From Ralstonia thomasii (GTDB lineage: Bacteria > Pseudomonadota > Gammaproteobacteria > Burkholderiales > Burkholderiaceae): a stretch of DNA of 64,000 nt. The notes beneath the pieces were generated by a model. It saw only the letters and a program-made list of their open reading frames with translations, was not told the origin of the DNA and did no database searches. Positions 56,089-64,000 of the stretch are shown here, in pieces. Position 1 is the first letter of the stretch; each line of letters opens with the position of its first letter. Where the stretch lies: NCBI RefSeq assembly GCF_958405895.1, contig NZ_CATZAR010000001.1, one strand, 5' to 3'. The position numbers and the translations under genes were made by a program.

Positions 56089-56871
56089 ATGGCGACCTCT
56101 GCAATGCTCGCCGGGCACCACGCCGTTGTTACCGGTGCAGGGCGCGGGATTGGCGCTGCGATTGCCGCGCAACTCGCGGCGCATGGCGCCACGCTCACGC
56201 TGATGGGCCGTAACGCCAACGTGCTGGAAGCCACCGCCAAGACGTTGCCCGATAGCGCACGCGCGCATGTCGTGACGTGCGATGTGACCGACGAGGCGAG
56301 TGTGTCGGCGGCGTTCGAATCCGCGCGCGCGGGGCTCGGCCCCATCTCCATCCTCGTCAACAACGCGGGGCAGGCGGAGAGTGCATCGTTTGCCAAGACC
56401 ACGCTTTCTCAATGGCAGCGCATGCTGGCCGTCAACCTGACGGGCACGTTCCTGTGCACGCAGGCGGCGTTGGCCGATGTGCAGGCGTCGGGCCGCGGCC
56501 GCATCGTCAACATCGCCAGCACGGCCGGGCAGCGCGGTTATGCGTATGTGTCGGCGTATGTGGCCGCCAAGCACGGCGTGATCGGGCTCACGCGCTCGCT
56601 TGCGTTGGAGCTTGCCGCGAGCGGCGTCACGGTCAATGCAGTCTGCCCCGGCTATACGGAAACCAACATCGTGCGCGAGAGCATCGACCGCATCGTCGCC
56701 CGCACCGGCCGCAGCGCAGAAGAAGCGCGGGCCGAGCTGGTGAAGGGTAACCCGCAAGGCCGGCTCATCACGCCCGACGAAGTGGCGAACGCGGTCGTGT
56801 GGCTGTGCTCCGATGGCGCGTCGTCGGTCACGGGTCAGGCCATCTCGGTATCTGGCGGGGAGGTGATGTGA
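56089..56871 (+). CDS. Short-chain dehydrogenase/reductase of the 2-aminobenzoate operon
   Basis: The 260-residue protein has TGAGRGIGAA (about 15-24), NNAG, the catalytic Ser in NIASTAG and the YxxxK pair in SAYVAAKHG, and PGYTETNIV. It should oxidise or reduce a hydroxyacyl-CoA intermediate using NAD(P)H. It follows the monooxygenase/reductase gene after 1 base and overlaps the MarR gene by 4 bases. Confidence 0.88.
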   Translation: MATSAMLAGHHAVVTGAGRGIGAAIAAQLAAHGATLTLMGRNANVLEATAKTLPDSARAHVVTCDVTDEASVSAAFESARAGLGPISILVNNAGQAESASFAKTTLSQWQRMLAVNLTGTFLCTQAALADVQASGRGRIVNIASTAGQRGYAYVSAYVAAKHGVIGLTRSLALELAASGVTVNAVCPGYTETNIVRESIDRIVARTGRSAEEARAELVKGNPQGRLITPDEVANAVVWLCSDGASSVTGQAISVSGGEVM

Positions 56872-57452
56872 GCACCGAACGCACCCGGCGCAAAACCGCA
56901 CTCGCCACGCGTGCCTCCGGCCATCACGCCGTCGTGCAGGCGCTGGGCGACGAACATATCGGGCTGGAAGCGCGCGCGCATGTGGACGACCACATGGACG
57001 TCAAAATCTGGCTGCGCCTGCTGGCCTGCAGCACGCAGATCGAGCAGCAGATCCGCCAGCGCCTGCGCACGCGCTTCAACACCACGCTGCCGCGCTTCGA
57101 CTATCTGGCACAACTCGATCGTCACCCGGACGGGCTGCGCATGAACGTGCTGTCGCGCTACTTGATGGTGACGGGCGGCAACGTCACCGGCCTGACCGAC
57201 CAGTTGGAGAAGGAAGGGCTTGTCAAACGCGAGGCGGATCCGGACGATCGCCGGTCCTTTCGCGTGCTGCTGACCGACGCCGGCCGCCGCCACTTTGCCG
57301 AGATGGCCGCCGAGCACGAACGCTGGCTGATCGAGATGTTCGACGGCCTTGGCGTCGCCAACAAAGACGCGCTGTATGCGCAGCTCGGCCACCTGCGCGT
57401 CCACCTCGCGCAGCGTGAGCAAGAGCTGGACGCCCGCGAAGATCAACCCTGA
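56868..57452 (+). CDS. MarR-family regulator of the 2-aminobenzoate operon
   Basis: The GTG at 56868 has GGGGAGG upstream and overlaps the preceding stop. The 194-residue protein has a winged helix at about 65-150 with LPRFDYLAQLDRHPDGLRMNVLSRYLMVTGGNVTGLTDQLEKEGLVKREADPDDRRSFRV, the MarR signature DDRR. It is embedded in the operon and likely represses it until a CoA thioester or aromatic ligand binds. Confidence 0.88.
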   Translation: MSTERTRRKTALATRASGHHAVVQALGDEHIGLEARAHVDDHMDVKIWLRLLACSTQIEQQIRQRLRTRFNTTLPRFDYLAQLDRHPDGLRMNVLSRYLMVTGGNVTGLTDQLEKEGLVKREADPDDRRSFRVLLTDAGRRHFAEMAAEHERWLIEMFDGLGVANKDALYAQLGHLRVHLAQREQELDAREDQP

Positions 57453-57469
57453 ACGAACCCGACCCAATC

Positions 57470-58330
57470 ATGACCGACCCGAATCACCCTGTGGACCCGG
57501 CCCTGCTGGCCGGCAACCGCCGCCCGCTGGCGGGCTATCAAGCCAAGCATTTCCTGTGGAGCGTGGAGGGCGGCGTGGCCACCATCACGCTCAACCGGCC
57601 CGAGCGCAAGAACCCGCTCACGTTTGATTCGTATGCCGAGCTGCGCGACCTGTTCCATCAGCTCAAGTGGGCGGATGACGTCAAGGCCGTCGTGCTGGCC
57701 GGCGCGGGCGACAACTTCTGCTCCGGCGGTGATGTGCACGAGATCATCGGCCCGCTCGTGCAACTGAGGGCGCCCGAGTTGCTGATGTTCACGCGCATGA
57801 CGGGCGAGCTGGTCAAGGCGATGCGCGCGTGCCCGCAGCCGATCGTCGCTGCAATTGACGGCGTATGCGCCGGCGCAGGCGCCATCCTGGCGATGTCTTC
57901 CGACCTGCGTCTGGGCACGGCGCGCAGCAAGACGGCGTTCCTTTTCAATCGCGTTGGCTTGGCCGGCTGCGACATGGGCGCCTGCGCGATCCTGCCGCGC
58001 ATCATCGGCCAGGGCCGCGCGAGCGAGTTGCTCTACACCGGCCGCTCGATGAGCGGTGAAGAGGGCGAGCGCTGGGGCTTTTTCAACCGCCTGTGCGAAC
58101 CGGCCGAGGTGCTGAGCCAAGCGCAAGCCCTGGCCGCCGATCTGGCCGCCGGCCCGACGTTCGCCAACGGCATCACCAAGACGATGCTGCACCAGGAATG
58201 GACGATGACGATCGAGCAGGCGATCGAGGCCGAGGCGCAGGCGCAGGCCATCTGCATGCTGACCGAAGATTTTTCGCGGGCCTATCACGCGTTCGTCGCC
58301 AAGCAAAAACCGGTATTCGAGGGCAACTGA
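57470..58330 (+). CDS. Enoyl-CoA hydratase family protein
   Basis: The 286-residue protein has the crotonase fold: ITLNRPERKNPLTFDSY (about 43-59), VVLAGAGDNFCSGGDVHEI (about 74-92) with the oxyanion loop, PIVAAIDGVCAGAGAILAMSSDLRLG (about 123-148). It follows the MarR gene after 17 bases and would act on the ring-opened or dearomatised CoA ester. Confidence 0.9.
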   Translation: MTDPNHPVDPALLAGNRRPLAGYQAKHFLWSVEGGVATITLNRPERKNPLTFDSYAELRDLFHQLKWADDVKAVVLAGAGDNFCSGGDVHEIIGPLVQLRAPELLMFTRMTGELVKAMRACPQPIVAAIDGVCAGAGAILAMSSDLRLGTARSKTAFLFNRVGLAGCDMGACAILPRIIGQGRASELLYTGRSMSGEEGERWGFFNRLCEPAEVLSQAQALAADLAAGPTFANGITKTMLHQEWTMTIEQAIEAEAQAQAICMLTEDFSRAYHAFVAKQKPVFEGN

Positions 58331-58331
58331 G

Positions 58332-59507
58332 ATGAGCGACAAAGATTATTTGCAGTGGCCGTTCTTTGGCGACAAGCACCGCCAGCTCGAAACCGAACTC
58401 GATGCCTGGGCCACGAAGCACATCGCGCACGACCACGGCCCCGATGTGGATGCCGAATGCCGCGCGCTGGTCAAGTCGCTCGGGCAAGCCGGCTGGCTGC
58501 GCCACGCGGTGGGCGGCACGGCGCACGGCGGCGCGGCCGAGACCATCGACACGCGCGCCATCTGCCTGATCCGCGAGACGCTGGCACGCCATTCCGGCCT
58601 GGCCGACTTTGCCTTTGCGATGCAGGGGCTGGGCTCGGGCGCCATCTCGTTGCACGGCACGCCTGAGCAGCGCGAACGCTATCTGACGAAGGTGGCGCGC
58701 GGCGAGGCCATCGCTGCATTTGCGTTGTCCGAACCGGAGGCCGGCTCCGATGTAGCCGCCATGGCGTGCGCCGCGCGTGAAGACGGCACGGATTACGTGC
58801 TCGACGGCGAGAAGACATGGATTTCCAACGGCGGCATCGCCGACTTCTACGTCGTGTTTGCCCGCACCGGCGAGGCGCCGGGCTCGCGCGGCATCAGCGC
58901 GTTCATTGTCGAGGCCGGTACGTCGGGCTTTGACATTGCAGAGCGCATCAACGTGATTGCGCCGCACCCGCTCGCGCGCCTGCGTTTCACCAACTGCCGC
59001 ATCCCGGCCAGCCAGCGCGTGGGCGCGGCAGGCGAGGGCTTCAAAGTGGCGATGCGCACGCTGGATGTGTTCCGCACGTCGGTGGCTGCAGCCGCGCTGG
59101 GTTTTGCGCGCCGCGCGCTGGACGAAGCGCTGGCGCGCGCCACCACCCGCAAGATGTTCAGCGGTGTGCTGGCTGATTTCCAGCTCACGCAGGCCAAGCT
59201 CGCACAAATGGCCACCGCCATCGACAGCGCCGCGCTGCTGACGTACCGCGCCGCGTGGCAGCGCGACCAGGGCCGCAACGTGACGCGCGAGGCTGCCATG
59301 GCCAAGTTGACCGCCACCGAGAACGCGCAGCAGGTGATCGACGCCGCGGTGCAGATGTGGGGCGGCCTGGGCGTGGTGAGCGAGCAGCCGGTGGAGCGCC
59401 TGTACCGCGAGATCCGCTCGCTGCGGATCTACGAAGGCGCGACGGAAGTGCAGCAACTCATCATCGCGCGCGAACTCCTGCGCGCGGCCACGCCGGCAGC
59501 GCACTGA
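58332..59507 (+). CDS. Acyl-CoA dehydrogenase
   Basis: The 391-residue flavoprotein has the signatures AFALSEPEAGSDVAAM (about 129-144), KTWISNGGIADFYVVFART and the C-terminal YEGATEVQQLIIAREL with the catalytic-Glu-type position. It starts 1 base after the hydratase gene, so they are coupled, and fits beta-oxidation-like steps after dearomatisation. Confidence 0.9.
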   Translation: MSDKDYLQWPFFGDKHRQLETELDAWATKHIAHDHGPDVDAECRALVKSLGQAGWLRHAVGGTAHGGAAETIDTRAICLIRETLARHSGLADFAFAMQGLGSGAISLHGTPEQRERYLTKVARGEAIAAFALSEPEAGSDVAAMACAAREDGTDYVLDGEKTWISNGGIADFYVVFARTGEAPGSRGISAFIVEAGTSGFDIAERINVIAPHPLARLRFTNCRIPASQRVGAAGEGFKVAMRTLDVFRTSVAAAALGFARRALDEALARATTRKMFSGVLADFQLTQAKLAQMATAIDSAALLTYRAAWQRDQGRNVTREAAMAKLTATENAQQVIDAAVQMWGGLGVVSEQPVERLYREIRSLRIYEGATEVQQLIIARELLRAATPAAH

Positions 59508-59538
59508 CACTGCCCAGCCCAGAGACGGAGAGCTCGCC

Positions 59539-61155
59539 ATGCCCAGCGCCCATATCGACACCTTCGCCCGCGACCGGCTGCCCCCGGCGGAGCTGCAACC
59601 GGTGTATCGCTTTGATCTGCCGGCGCTGCAGTTTCCGCCGCAGTTGAACTGTGCGACCGAACTGCTCGACCGCCGCGTTGCCGCAGGCGAGGGCGGCCGC
59701 CTCTGCATCCAGGCGCCCGGCACCCGCTGGACATACGCCGATCTCCAGGAGCACGCCAACCGCATCGCCAATGTACTGGTCAACGAGATGGGCGTCGTGC
59801 CGGGCAACCGCGTGCTGCTGCGCTCGCCCAACAGCCCGATGCTGGCCGCCTGCTGGTTTGCCGTGATGAAAGTGGGCGCCATTGCGGTGACGACCATGCC
59901 GCTGCTGCGCGCCAAAGAGCTGGGTCAGATCCTGGGCAAGGGCGAGATCGGTTTCGCGCTGTGCGACGCGCGGCTCGTCGACGAGTTGCGCGATGCCGTG
60001 GCGCAAGCGGCCAAGCCGGTGCAGATGCTGTGTTTTCACGATGACACGCCGGAAGGGCTGGAGGCCGCCATGGCACGCCAGCCGGCCGCCTTCGCCAACG
60101 TCGATACGGCGGCGGATGACACGTGCCTGCTTGCCTTTACGTCGGGCACGACAGGCGTACCGAAAGCCACGATGCATTTTCATCGCGACATCCTCGCCAT
60201 TTGCGCGTGTTGGCCGCCGCACGTGCTGCAGCCGCGCGCGGACGACATCTTCATCGGCAGCCCGCCGATGGCATTTACGTTCGGGCTTGGCGGCCTGCTG
60301 CTGTTTCCGATGAGCGTGGGTGCATCGACGGTGCTGCTGGAGAAGGCATCGCCGAACGATCTGGTCGATGGCATCCGCACGTTTGGCGCGACGGTGCTGT
60401 TCACGGCGCCTACCACGTACCGCAACATCGCGGCGCGCGGAGACGAGTTGCGTGCGACGCCGCTGCGCCGCTGTGTGTCGGCGGGCGAGGCGCTGCCGGT
60501 GGCCACCCGCACGCTGTGGAAGAACGCCACCGGCATCGAATTGATTGACGGCATTGGCGCGACCGAAATGCTGCATATCTTCATCTCCGCCGCCGATGCC
60601 GACGTGCGCCCCGGCGCCACCGGCAAGGCCGTCCCCGGATATGTCGCACAGGTTGTGGACGATGCCGGCAACCCCGTGCCGCCGGGCACGGTGGGCCGCC
60701 TGGCTGTGCAAGGTCCGACCGGCTGCCGATACCTGGCCGACGACCGCCAGCGCGCGTATGTGCGCAACGGCTGGAACCTCACGGGCGATGCCTACGTGAT
60801 GGACGAGGAAGGCTACTTCCACTACCACTCGCGTACCGACGACATGATCATCTCGTCGGGCTACAACATTGCCGCGCCCGAGGTGGAAGACGCGCTGATG
60901 CAGCATCCGGCCGTAGCCGAGTGCGGGGTGATCGGCGAGCCCGATGAAGAGCGCGGGCAGATCGTCAAGGCGTTCGTTGTATTGCACCCCGGCCATCCGG
61001 CGGGGCCGGAGATGGTCAAGACGCTGCAGGACTTCGTGAAGCAGACCGTGGCCCCGTACAAGTATCCGCGTGCCATCGAATTTCGCGCGAGCCTGCCGCG
61101 CAGTGAAGTCGGCAAGCTGCTGCGTTACCGCCTGCGTGAGCACGGCAAATCATGA
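59539..61155 (+). CDS. 2-Aminobenzoate/benzoate-type CoA ligase
   Basis: The 538-residue protein is an adenylate-forming enzyme: P-loop FTSGTTGVPKATMHFHRD (about 196-213), IDGIGATEML (about 335-344), the GD..DEEGYFHYHSRTDDMI hinge, and the catalytic Lys in SEVGKLLRYRLRE near the end. Its closest families are benzoate- and 2-aminobenzoate-CoA ligases. It activates the substrate for the pathway and overlaps the thioesterase gene by 4 bases. Confidence 0.88.
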   Translation: MPSAHIDTFARDRLPPAELQPVYRFDLPALQFPPQLNCATELLDRRVAAGEGGRLCIQAPGTRWTYADLQEHANRIANVLVNEMGVVPGNRVLLRSPNSPMLAACWFAVMKVGAIAVTTMPLLRAKELGQILGKGEIGFALCDARLVDELRDAVAQAAKPVQMLCFHDDTPEGLEAAMARQPAAFANVDTAADDTCLLAFTSGTTGVPKATMHFHRDILAICACWPPHVLQPRADDIFIGSPPMAFTFGLGGLLLFPMSVGASTVLLEKASPNDLVDGIRTFGATVLFTAPTTYRNIAARGDELRATPLRRCVSAGEALPVATRTLWKNATGIELIDGIGATEMLHIFISAADADVRPGATGKAVPGYVAQVVDDAGNPVPPGTVGRLAVQGPTGCRYLADDRQRAYVRNGWNLTGDAYVMDEEGYFHYHSRTDDMIISSGYNIAAPEVEDALMQHPAVAECGVIGEPDEERGQIVKAFVVLHPGHPAGPEMVKTLQDFVKQTVAPYKYPRAIEFRASLPRSEVGKLLRYRLREHGKS

Positions 61156-61577
61156 GTGACTACCACTTCGAGCGCGCCGCGCGCATCCGCTTTGCACACT
61201 GCGACCCGGCCGGCATCGTCTACTTTCCGCAATACCTTGTGCTGTTCAACGGCCTGGTCGAAGACTGGTTTACCGACGGCCTGGGTGTCTCGTATGCGCA
61301 GATGCTGGGCCCGCGCCGCATCGGCCTGCCCATCGTCAAGCTGCATTGCGAGTTCAGCGCCATCAGCCGTATGGGCGACGATGTGCAGTTCAAGCTGAAG
61401 CTGGAGCGGCTCGGCAATGCATCGCTCACGTTGGGCCTGGATTGCTGGGCCGGCGACGAACAGCGCGTGCGCTCACAGCAGGTGCTGGTATTTACCGATC
61501 TCAATACGCATCGCGCGATGCCGATGCCGCCCGATGTGCGGCTGGCGATCGAGGCGAGCGTTCAACAGTCCCGATAA
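61152..61577 (+). CDS. 4-Hydroxybenzoyl-CoA-thioesterase-type protein
   Basis: The 141-residue hot-dog fold protein has FAHCDPAGIVYFPQYLVLFNGLVEDWF (about 14-40) with the catalytic Asp of the Pseudomonas-type 4-HBT family. It would release CoA from dead-end or product aryl-CoA. Translation is coupled to the ligase. Confidence 0.85.
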   Translation: MSDYHFERAARIRFAHCDPAGIVYFPQYLVLFNGLVEDWFTDGLGVSYAQMLGPRRIGLPIVKLHCEFSAISRMGDDVQFKLKLERLGNASLTLGLDCWAGDEQRVRSQQVLVFTDLNTHRAMPMPPDVRLAIEASVQQSR

Positions 61578-61596
61578 AAGTAGAAGGAATCGCATC

Positions 61597-61989
61597 ATGG
61601 AAGTACTCCTCCCCCCTAACTGGCCGCGCCCCAAGGGCTATGCCAACGGTGTATCCGCGCGCGGGCGCATGGTGTTCGTGGCCGGCATGATCGGCTGGGA
61701 TGCGCAGGGCGTGTTCCACACGGATGACCTGGCCGGTCAGGTCCGGCAGGCGCTGCAGAACATCGTCGACGTGTTGGCCGCCGGCGACGCCAAGCCCGAG
61801 CACATCGTGCGCATGACGTGGTACGTGACCGACAAGAAGGCTTACGTGGCGGCCTATCCCGAGATCGGCAAGGCGTTCCGCGAACTGATCGGCAGCTTCA
61901 GCATTGCGATGACGGCAGTGGAGGTGGGAGCGCTGGTCGAAGACCGCGCGAAGGTGGAGATCGAGGTGACGGCGGTGGTGCCGGATTAG
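61597..61989 (+). CDS. Rid/YjgF-family protein of the 2-aminobenzoate operon
   Basis: ATG 61597 has AAGGAA 8 bases upstream; the longer frame is rejected. The 130-residue protein aligns with the Rid family (PKGYANGVSARGRMVFVAGMIGWDAQG; QVRQALQNIVDVLAAGDAKPEHIVRMTWYVTD). In RidA an Arg precedes the conserved V-E-V; here that segment reads SIAMTAVEV, without the Arg, so it is probably not a standard 2-aminoacrylate deaminase. It may handle an enamine or imine intermediate of the amino aromatic pathway in another way. It ends the operon. Confidence 0.85.
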   Translation: MEVLLPPNWPRPKGYANGVSARGRMVFVAGMIGWDAQGVFHTDDLAGQVRQALQNIVDVLAAGDAKPEHIVRMTWYVTDKKAYVAAYPEIGKAFRELIGSFSIAMTAVEVGALVEDRAKVEIEVTAVVPD

Positions 61990-62115
61990 GGCGATCCGCA
62001 AACGTCATGTGCGCTGGGGATTGCTGCCACATATCGTTATCGGCAATCCTTCGTTCCGGTCGCGCGGGGCCGGCCCGTATGCTGTGCTTTCGTTCCACCA
62101 CGCAAGCATGCACGC

Positions 62116-63123
62116 ATGGCCATTTATCTTGACGACCGACAGCGCACGGAGCTGGCGCGGGCCGCCCGTCACTGGCTGTGGCGCACGGAGCTGCCGACGT
62201 GGCTGCTGATCGCCACGGTCTATGCAACCTGGTTTGGCGTTGCCACGCATGTGCGGCAACTCGGTTTGCTGCTGGCGTGTGTGCTGCTGACGTTATGCAC
62301 CACGTGGTACCTGTCGTTGCAGCACGAGCTGCTGCATGGTCACCCGACACGCTTGCCGTGGCTCAATGCCTTGCTCGGCGCCGCGCCGCTGGGCATCTGG
62401 CTGCCATATGGCCTGTACCGGCGCCTGCATCTGCGGCACCACGAGGCTGAACTGACGCACCCGGACACCGATCCGGAGAGCTACTTCCTCTACGCCGTCG
62501 ATTGGCATGCGGCCAGTCCGGCAATGCGCAAGCTGTATGCCGCGCGCAATACGCTGGCCGGGCGGATGTTGCTGCAACCCGCGTTCTCGATTCTCACCAT
62601 TGCAGCGGATGCTTGCGCAAAGCTGCGCTCGGGCGACTGGCGCGACGCGCCCATGTGGGCGGCCCACCTGCTTGCGGTCGCGGTGCTGCTCGTCTGGCTG
62701 CAGACGGCCTGTGGCCTGCCTGCCTGGCTCATGCTGCTGGGCGTGGCTTATCCGGCGCTGTCGTTGGCGGCGATCCGCTCTTTCCAGGAGCATCGCCCGG
62801 CGGATTCCCACGCCACCCGAAGCGTCATCAACGACGCCGGCTTGATGTGGCGGTTGCTGTTTCTCAACAACAACTACCATCTGGTGCACCACGACCTGCC
62901 TTCCGTACCGTGGTTTGCATTGGCATGGGTCTACCGTCGGCGCGCTGACGACTACCTCGTGCGCAACGGCGGCTTCCATGTCCGCGGGTATCGGGAATGG
63001 CTGATCCGCTACGCGCTGCGTGTGGCGGCGCCGGTAGCGCATCCGCTGTTCCATGGTCCTTCCGATCGGCACATGTATGCGCCGCGTTCCTATGGCGGGT
63101 ATCGCGAATATGGCGAAGCGTGA
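62116..63123 (+). CDS. Membrane fatty-acid desaturase
   Basis: The 335-residue membrane protein has the three His boxes of diiron desaturases: HELLHGH (about 73-79), HLRHHE (about 108-113) and HLVHH (about 255-259), with about four membrane helices. It could desaturate membrane lipids. The following gene overlaps its end by 14 bases. Confidence 0.85.
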   Translation: MAIYLDDRQRTELARAARHWLWRTELPTWLLIATVYATWFGVATHVRQLGLLLACVLLTLCTTWYLSLQHELLHGHPTRLPWLNALLGAAPLGIWLPYGLYRRLHLRHHEAELTHPDTDPESYFLYAVDWHAASPAMRKLYAARNTLAGRMLLQPAFSILTIAADACAKLRSGDWRDAPMWAAHLLAVAVLLVWLQTACGLPAWLMLLGVAYPALSLAAIRSFQEHRPADSHATRSVINDAGLMWRLLFLNNNYHLVHHDLPSVPWFALAWVYRRRADDYLVRNGGFHVRGYREWLIRYALRVAAPVAHPLFHGPSDRHMYAPRSYGGYREYGEA

Positions 63124-63937
63124 GCGCTGGGTGGCAGCCCTCCCGATGTACAACGTCTCTGCGTCGTTGCGGGACGACTGGGCCACGCTGATCGAGCGAA
63201 CAGCCCAGGCGCTCGGCCGTGGCATGTCGCCCGTGATGCTGGACACCGTGGACCCGGGCGAGAGCCCCGACGCGCTGCACGCTTTCTGGCGACGCGACGA
63301 CGTGTTGCTGTCGCAAACCTGCGGCTACCCGTTGATTCGCGGGTTGGCATCGCGGGTACAGCTGATCGGCACCCCGCGCTTTGTGGTGCCCGGTTGCCAG
63401 CAGGAAGCCTATAGCAGTGCAATCGTGGTGCGCGCCAAAGATGGCCCCGCCACCCTGGCCGCATGCCGGGGGGCGCGCGTGGCCTGCAACAGCCCCGATT
63501 CGCACAGCGGCATGAACGCGCTGCGCCACGCCGTTGCGCCGCTGGTGCGCGGCGCGCGGTTCTTCGGGGCCGTCGTGCACACGGGCTCGCACCTGCGGTC
63601 GCTGGCGGCGGTGGCCGACGACGAGGCCGACGTTGCCGCCATCGACTGCGTAACGCTGGCCTTTGCCGCAGAGCACAGGCCAGACCTGGTTGCGGGGCTA
63701 CGGCAGATCGGCTCGACACGGCATGTGGCCGGCCTGCCCTTCATCGCCTCACGCCGCGCAGGCGACACGCTGGTGCAGCGCGTGAGAAACGCAATGCGCC
63801 AAGCCTTGCACGATGACGCCGGTCTGCGCGCCAGGCTCCGCCTGGAAGACATCGTGCCGACCACGTTGGCGCATTACCGGCCCATCGCCGTGATGGCACG
63901 TGAGGCGCGCATGCGTGGGTATGGGGAACTGGGGTGA
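63110..63937 (+). CDS. PhnD-like phosphate/phosphonate-type binding protein
   Basis: ATG 63110 overlaps the end of the desaturase gene. The 275-residue protein matches the PhnD-type solute-binding fold (AALPMYNVSASLRDDWATLIE; SQTCGYPLIRGLASRVQLIGTP; RVACNSPDSHSGMNALRHAV). It has no signal peptide from this start, so it may be cytoplasmic or the true start may lie elsewhere; a longer frame to 63053 gives no signal either. No transporter genes accompany it, so it may be a stand-alone sensor or enzyme relative. Confidence 0.7.
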   Translation: MAKRERWVAALPMYNVSASLRDDWATLIERTAQALGRGMSPVMLDTVDPGESPDALHAFWRRDDVLLSQTCGYPLIRGLASRVQLIGTPRFVVPGCQQEAYSSAIVVRAKDGPATLAACRGARVACNSPDSHSGMNALRHAVAPLVRGARFFGAVVHTGSHLRSLAAVADDEADVAAIDCVTLAFAAEHRPDLVAGLRQIGSTRHVAGLPFIASRRAGDTLVQRVRNAMRQALHDDAGLRARLRLEDIVPTTLAHYRPIAVMAREARMRGYGELG

Positions 63938-63941
63938 CGTT

Positions 63942-64000
63942 TCAGCGGAGCAACAACGCACCCAGCGCAACGCTTGTGATGGAAGCGCCATGCACCTCAC
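63942..64000 (-). CDS. C-terminal end of a membrane protein, cut by window edge
   Basis: The minus-strand frame ending at TGA 63942 reads EVHGASITSVALGALLLR, a hydrophobic C-terminus like that of EamA/DMT-type or similar transporters. Too little is seen to assign the family. The stop is 4 bases past the end of the convergent PhnD-like gene. Confidence 0.4.
   Translation of the reverse strand, partial: EVHGASITSVALGALLLR

Overview
The window is about 64 kb of high-GC DNA from a Ralstonia species, most probably the Ralstonia pickettii group. Gene content and codon use are typical of Burkholderiales, and there is a class D beta-lactamase that I recognise as OXA-22-like, an intrinsic R. pickettii enzyme. 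It holds the replication and partition region of the second chromosome (chromid/megaplasmid): a RepA-type initiator, ParA, ParB, a KfrA-like coiled-coil protein, a DnaA-box/iteron/AT-rich origin and perfect parS-like palindromes. A tRNA-Leu(CAG) and galU on the same replicon favour chromid over dispensable plasmid.

Layout. 1-4.4 kb (minus): partial AI-2E family permease, hybrid histidine kinase, DUF4397 lipoprotein. 4.7-6.2 kb: a tyrosine-recombinase-like protein lacking the catalytic Tyr, followed by four iteron-like repeats. 6.3-7.6 kb: purine permease. 7.9-13.7 kb: origin, repA, cspA, parAB and the KfrA-like gene. 13.9-19.7 kb: galU, then kgtP-dctB-dctD. 19.7-23.9 kb: YhfC-type membrane protease, small secreted protein, PAS/GGDEF diguanylate cyclase. 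24.3-29.0 kb: a complete liv branched-chain amino-acid-type ABC transporter. 29-33.3 kb: LysR regulator, quinone oxidoreductase, YciI, ClC channel and an unrecognised 48-aa ORF. 33.4-36.6 kb: a rifampin-phosphotransferase-like enzyme with a TetR regulator. 36.7-40.5 kb: prolyl iminopeptidase, LysR, HAD phosphatase, D-threonine-aldolase-like enzyme. 40.8-43.1 kb: tRNA-Leu, OXA beta-lactamase, a broken ArsR-type regulator and an AT-rich gene-free patch. 43.4-48.9 kb: DUF3311/solute:sodium symporter pair and two divergent histidine kinases. 49.2-53.6 kb: flavodoxin-like NAD(P)H:quinone-type protein, LysR, DUF2076, GlxA/AraC regulator, dienelactone hydrolase. 53.7-62.0 kb: an operon for aerobic CoA-dependent 2-aminobenzoate (anthranilate) breakdown. 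62.1-64 kb: fatty-acid desaturase, PhnD-like binding protein and the end of another gene.

The most striking signal is a 16-bp element, consensus CGCAGAAACGGGTACG. It forms a 22-bp-phased array just upstream of repA, a looser cluster of 13 copies beside it, and at least 14 well-matched copies in total outside that core from 6.0 to 33.0 kb. No copy was found in 0-6 kb or 33-64 kb. Several distant copies lie in gaps, one creates the stop codon of the ClC gene, and two sit in coding sequence in the same frame, both encoding Ala-Glu-Thr-Gly-Thr. This looks like an initiator-binding network around a secondary-chromosome origin and is the best candidate for something undescribed here.
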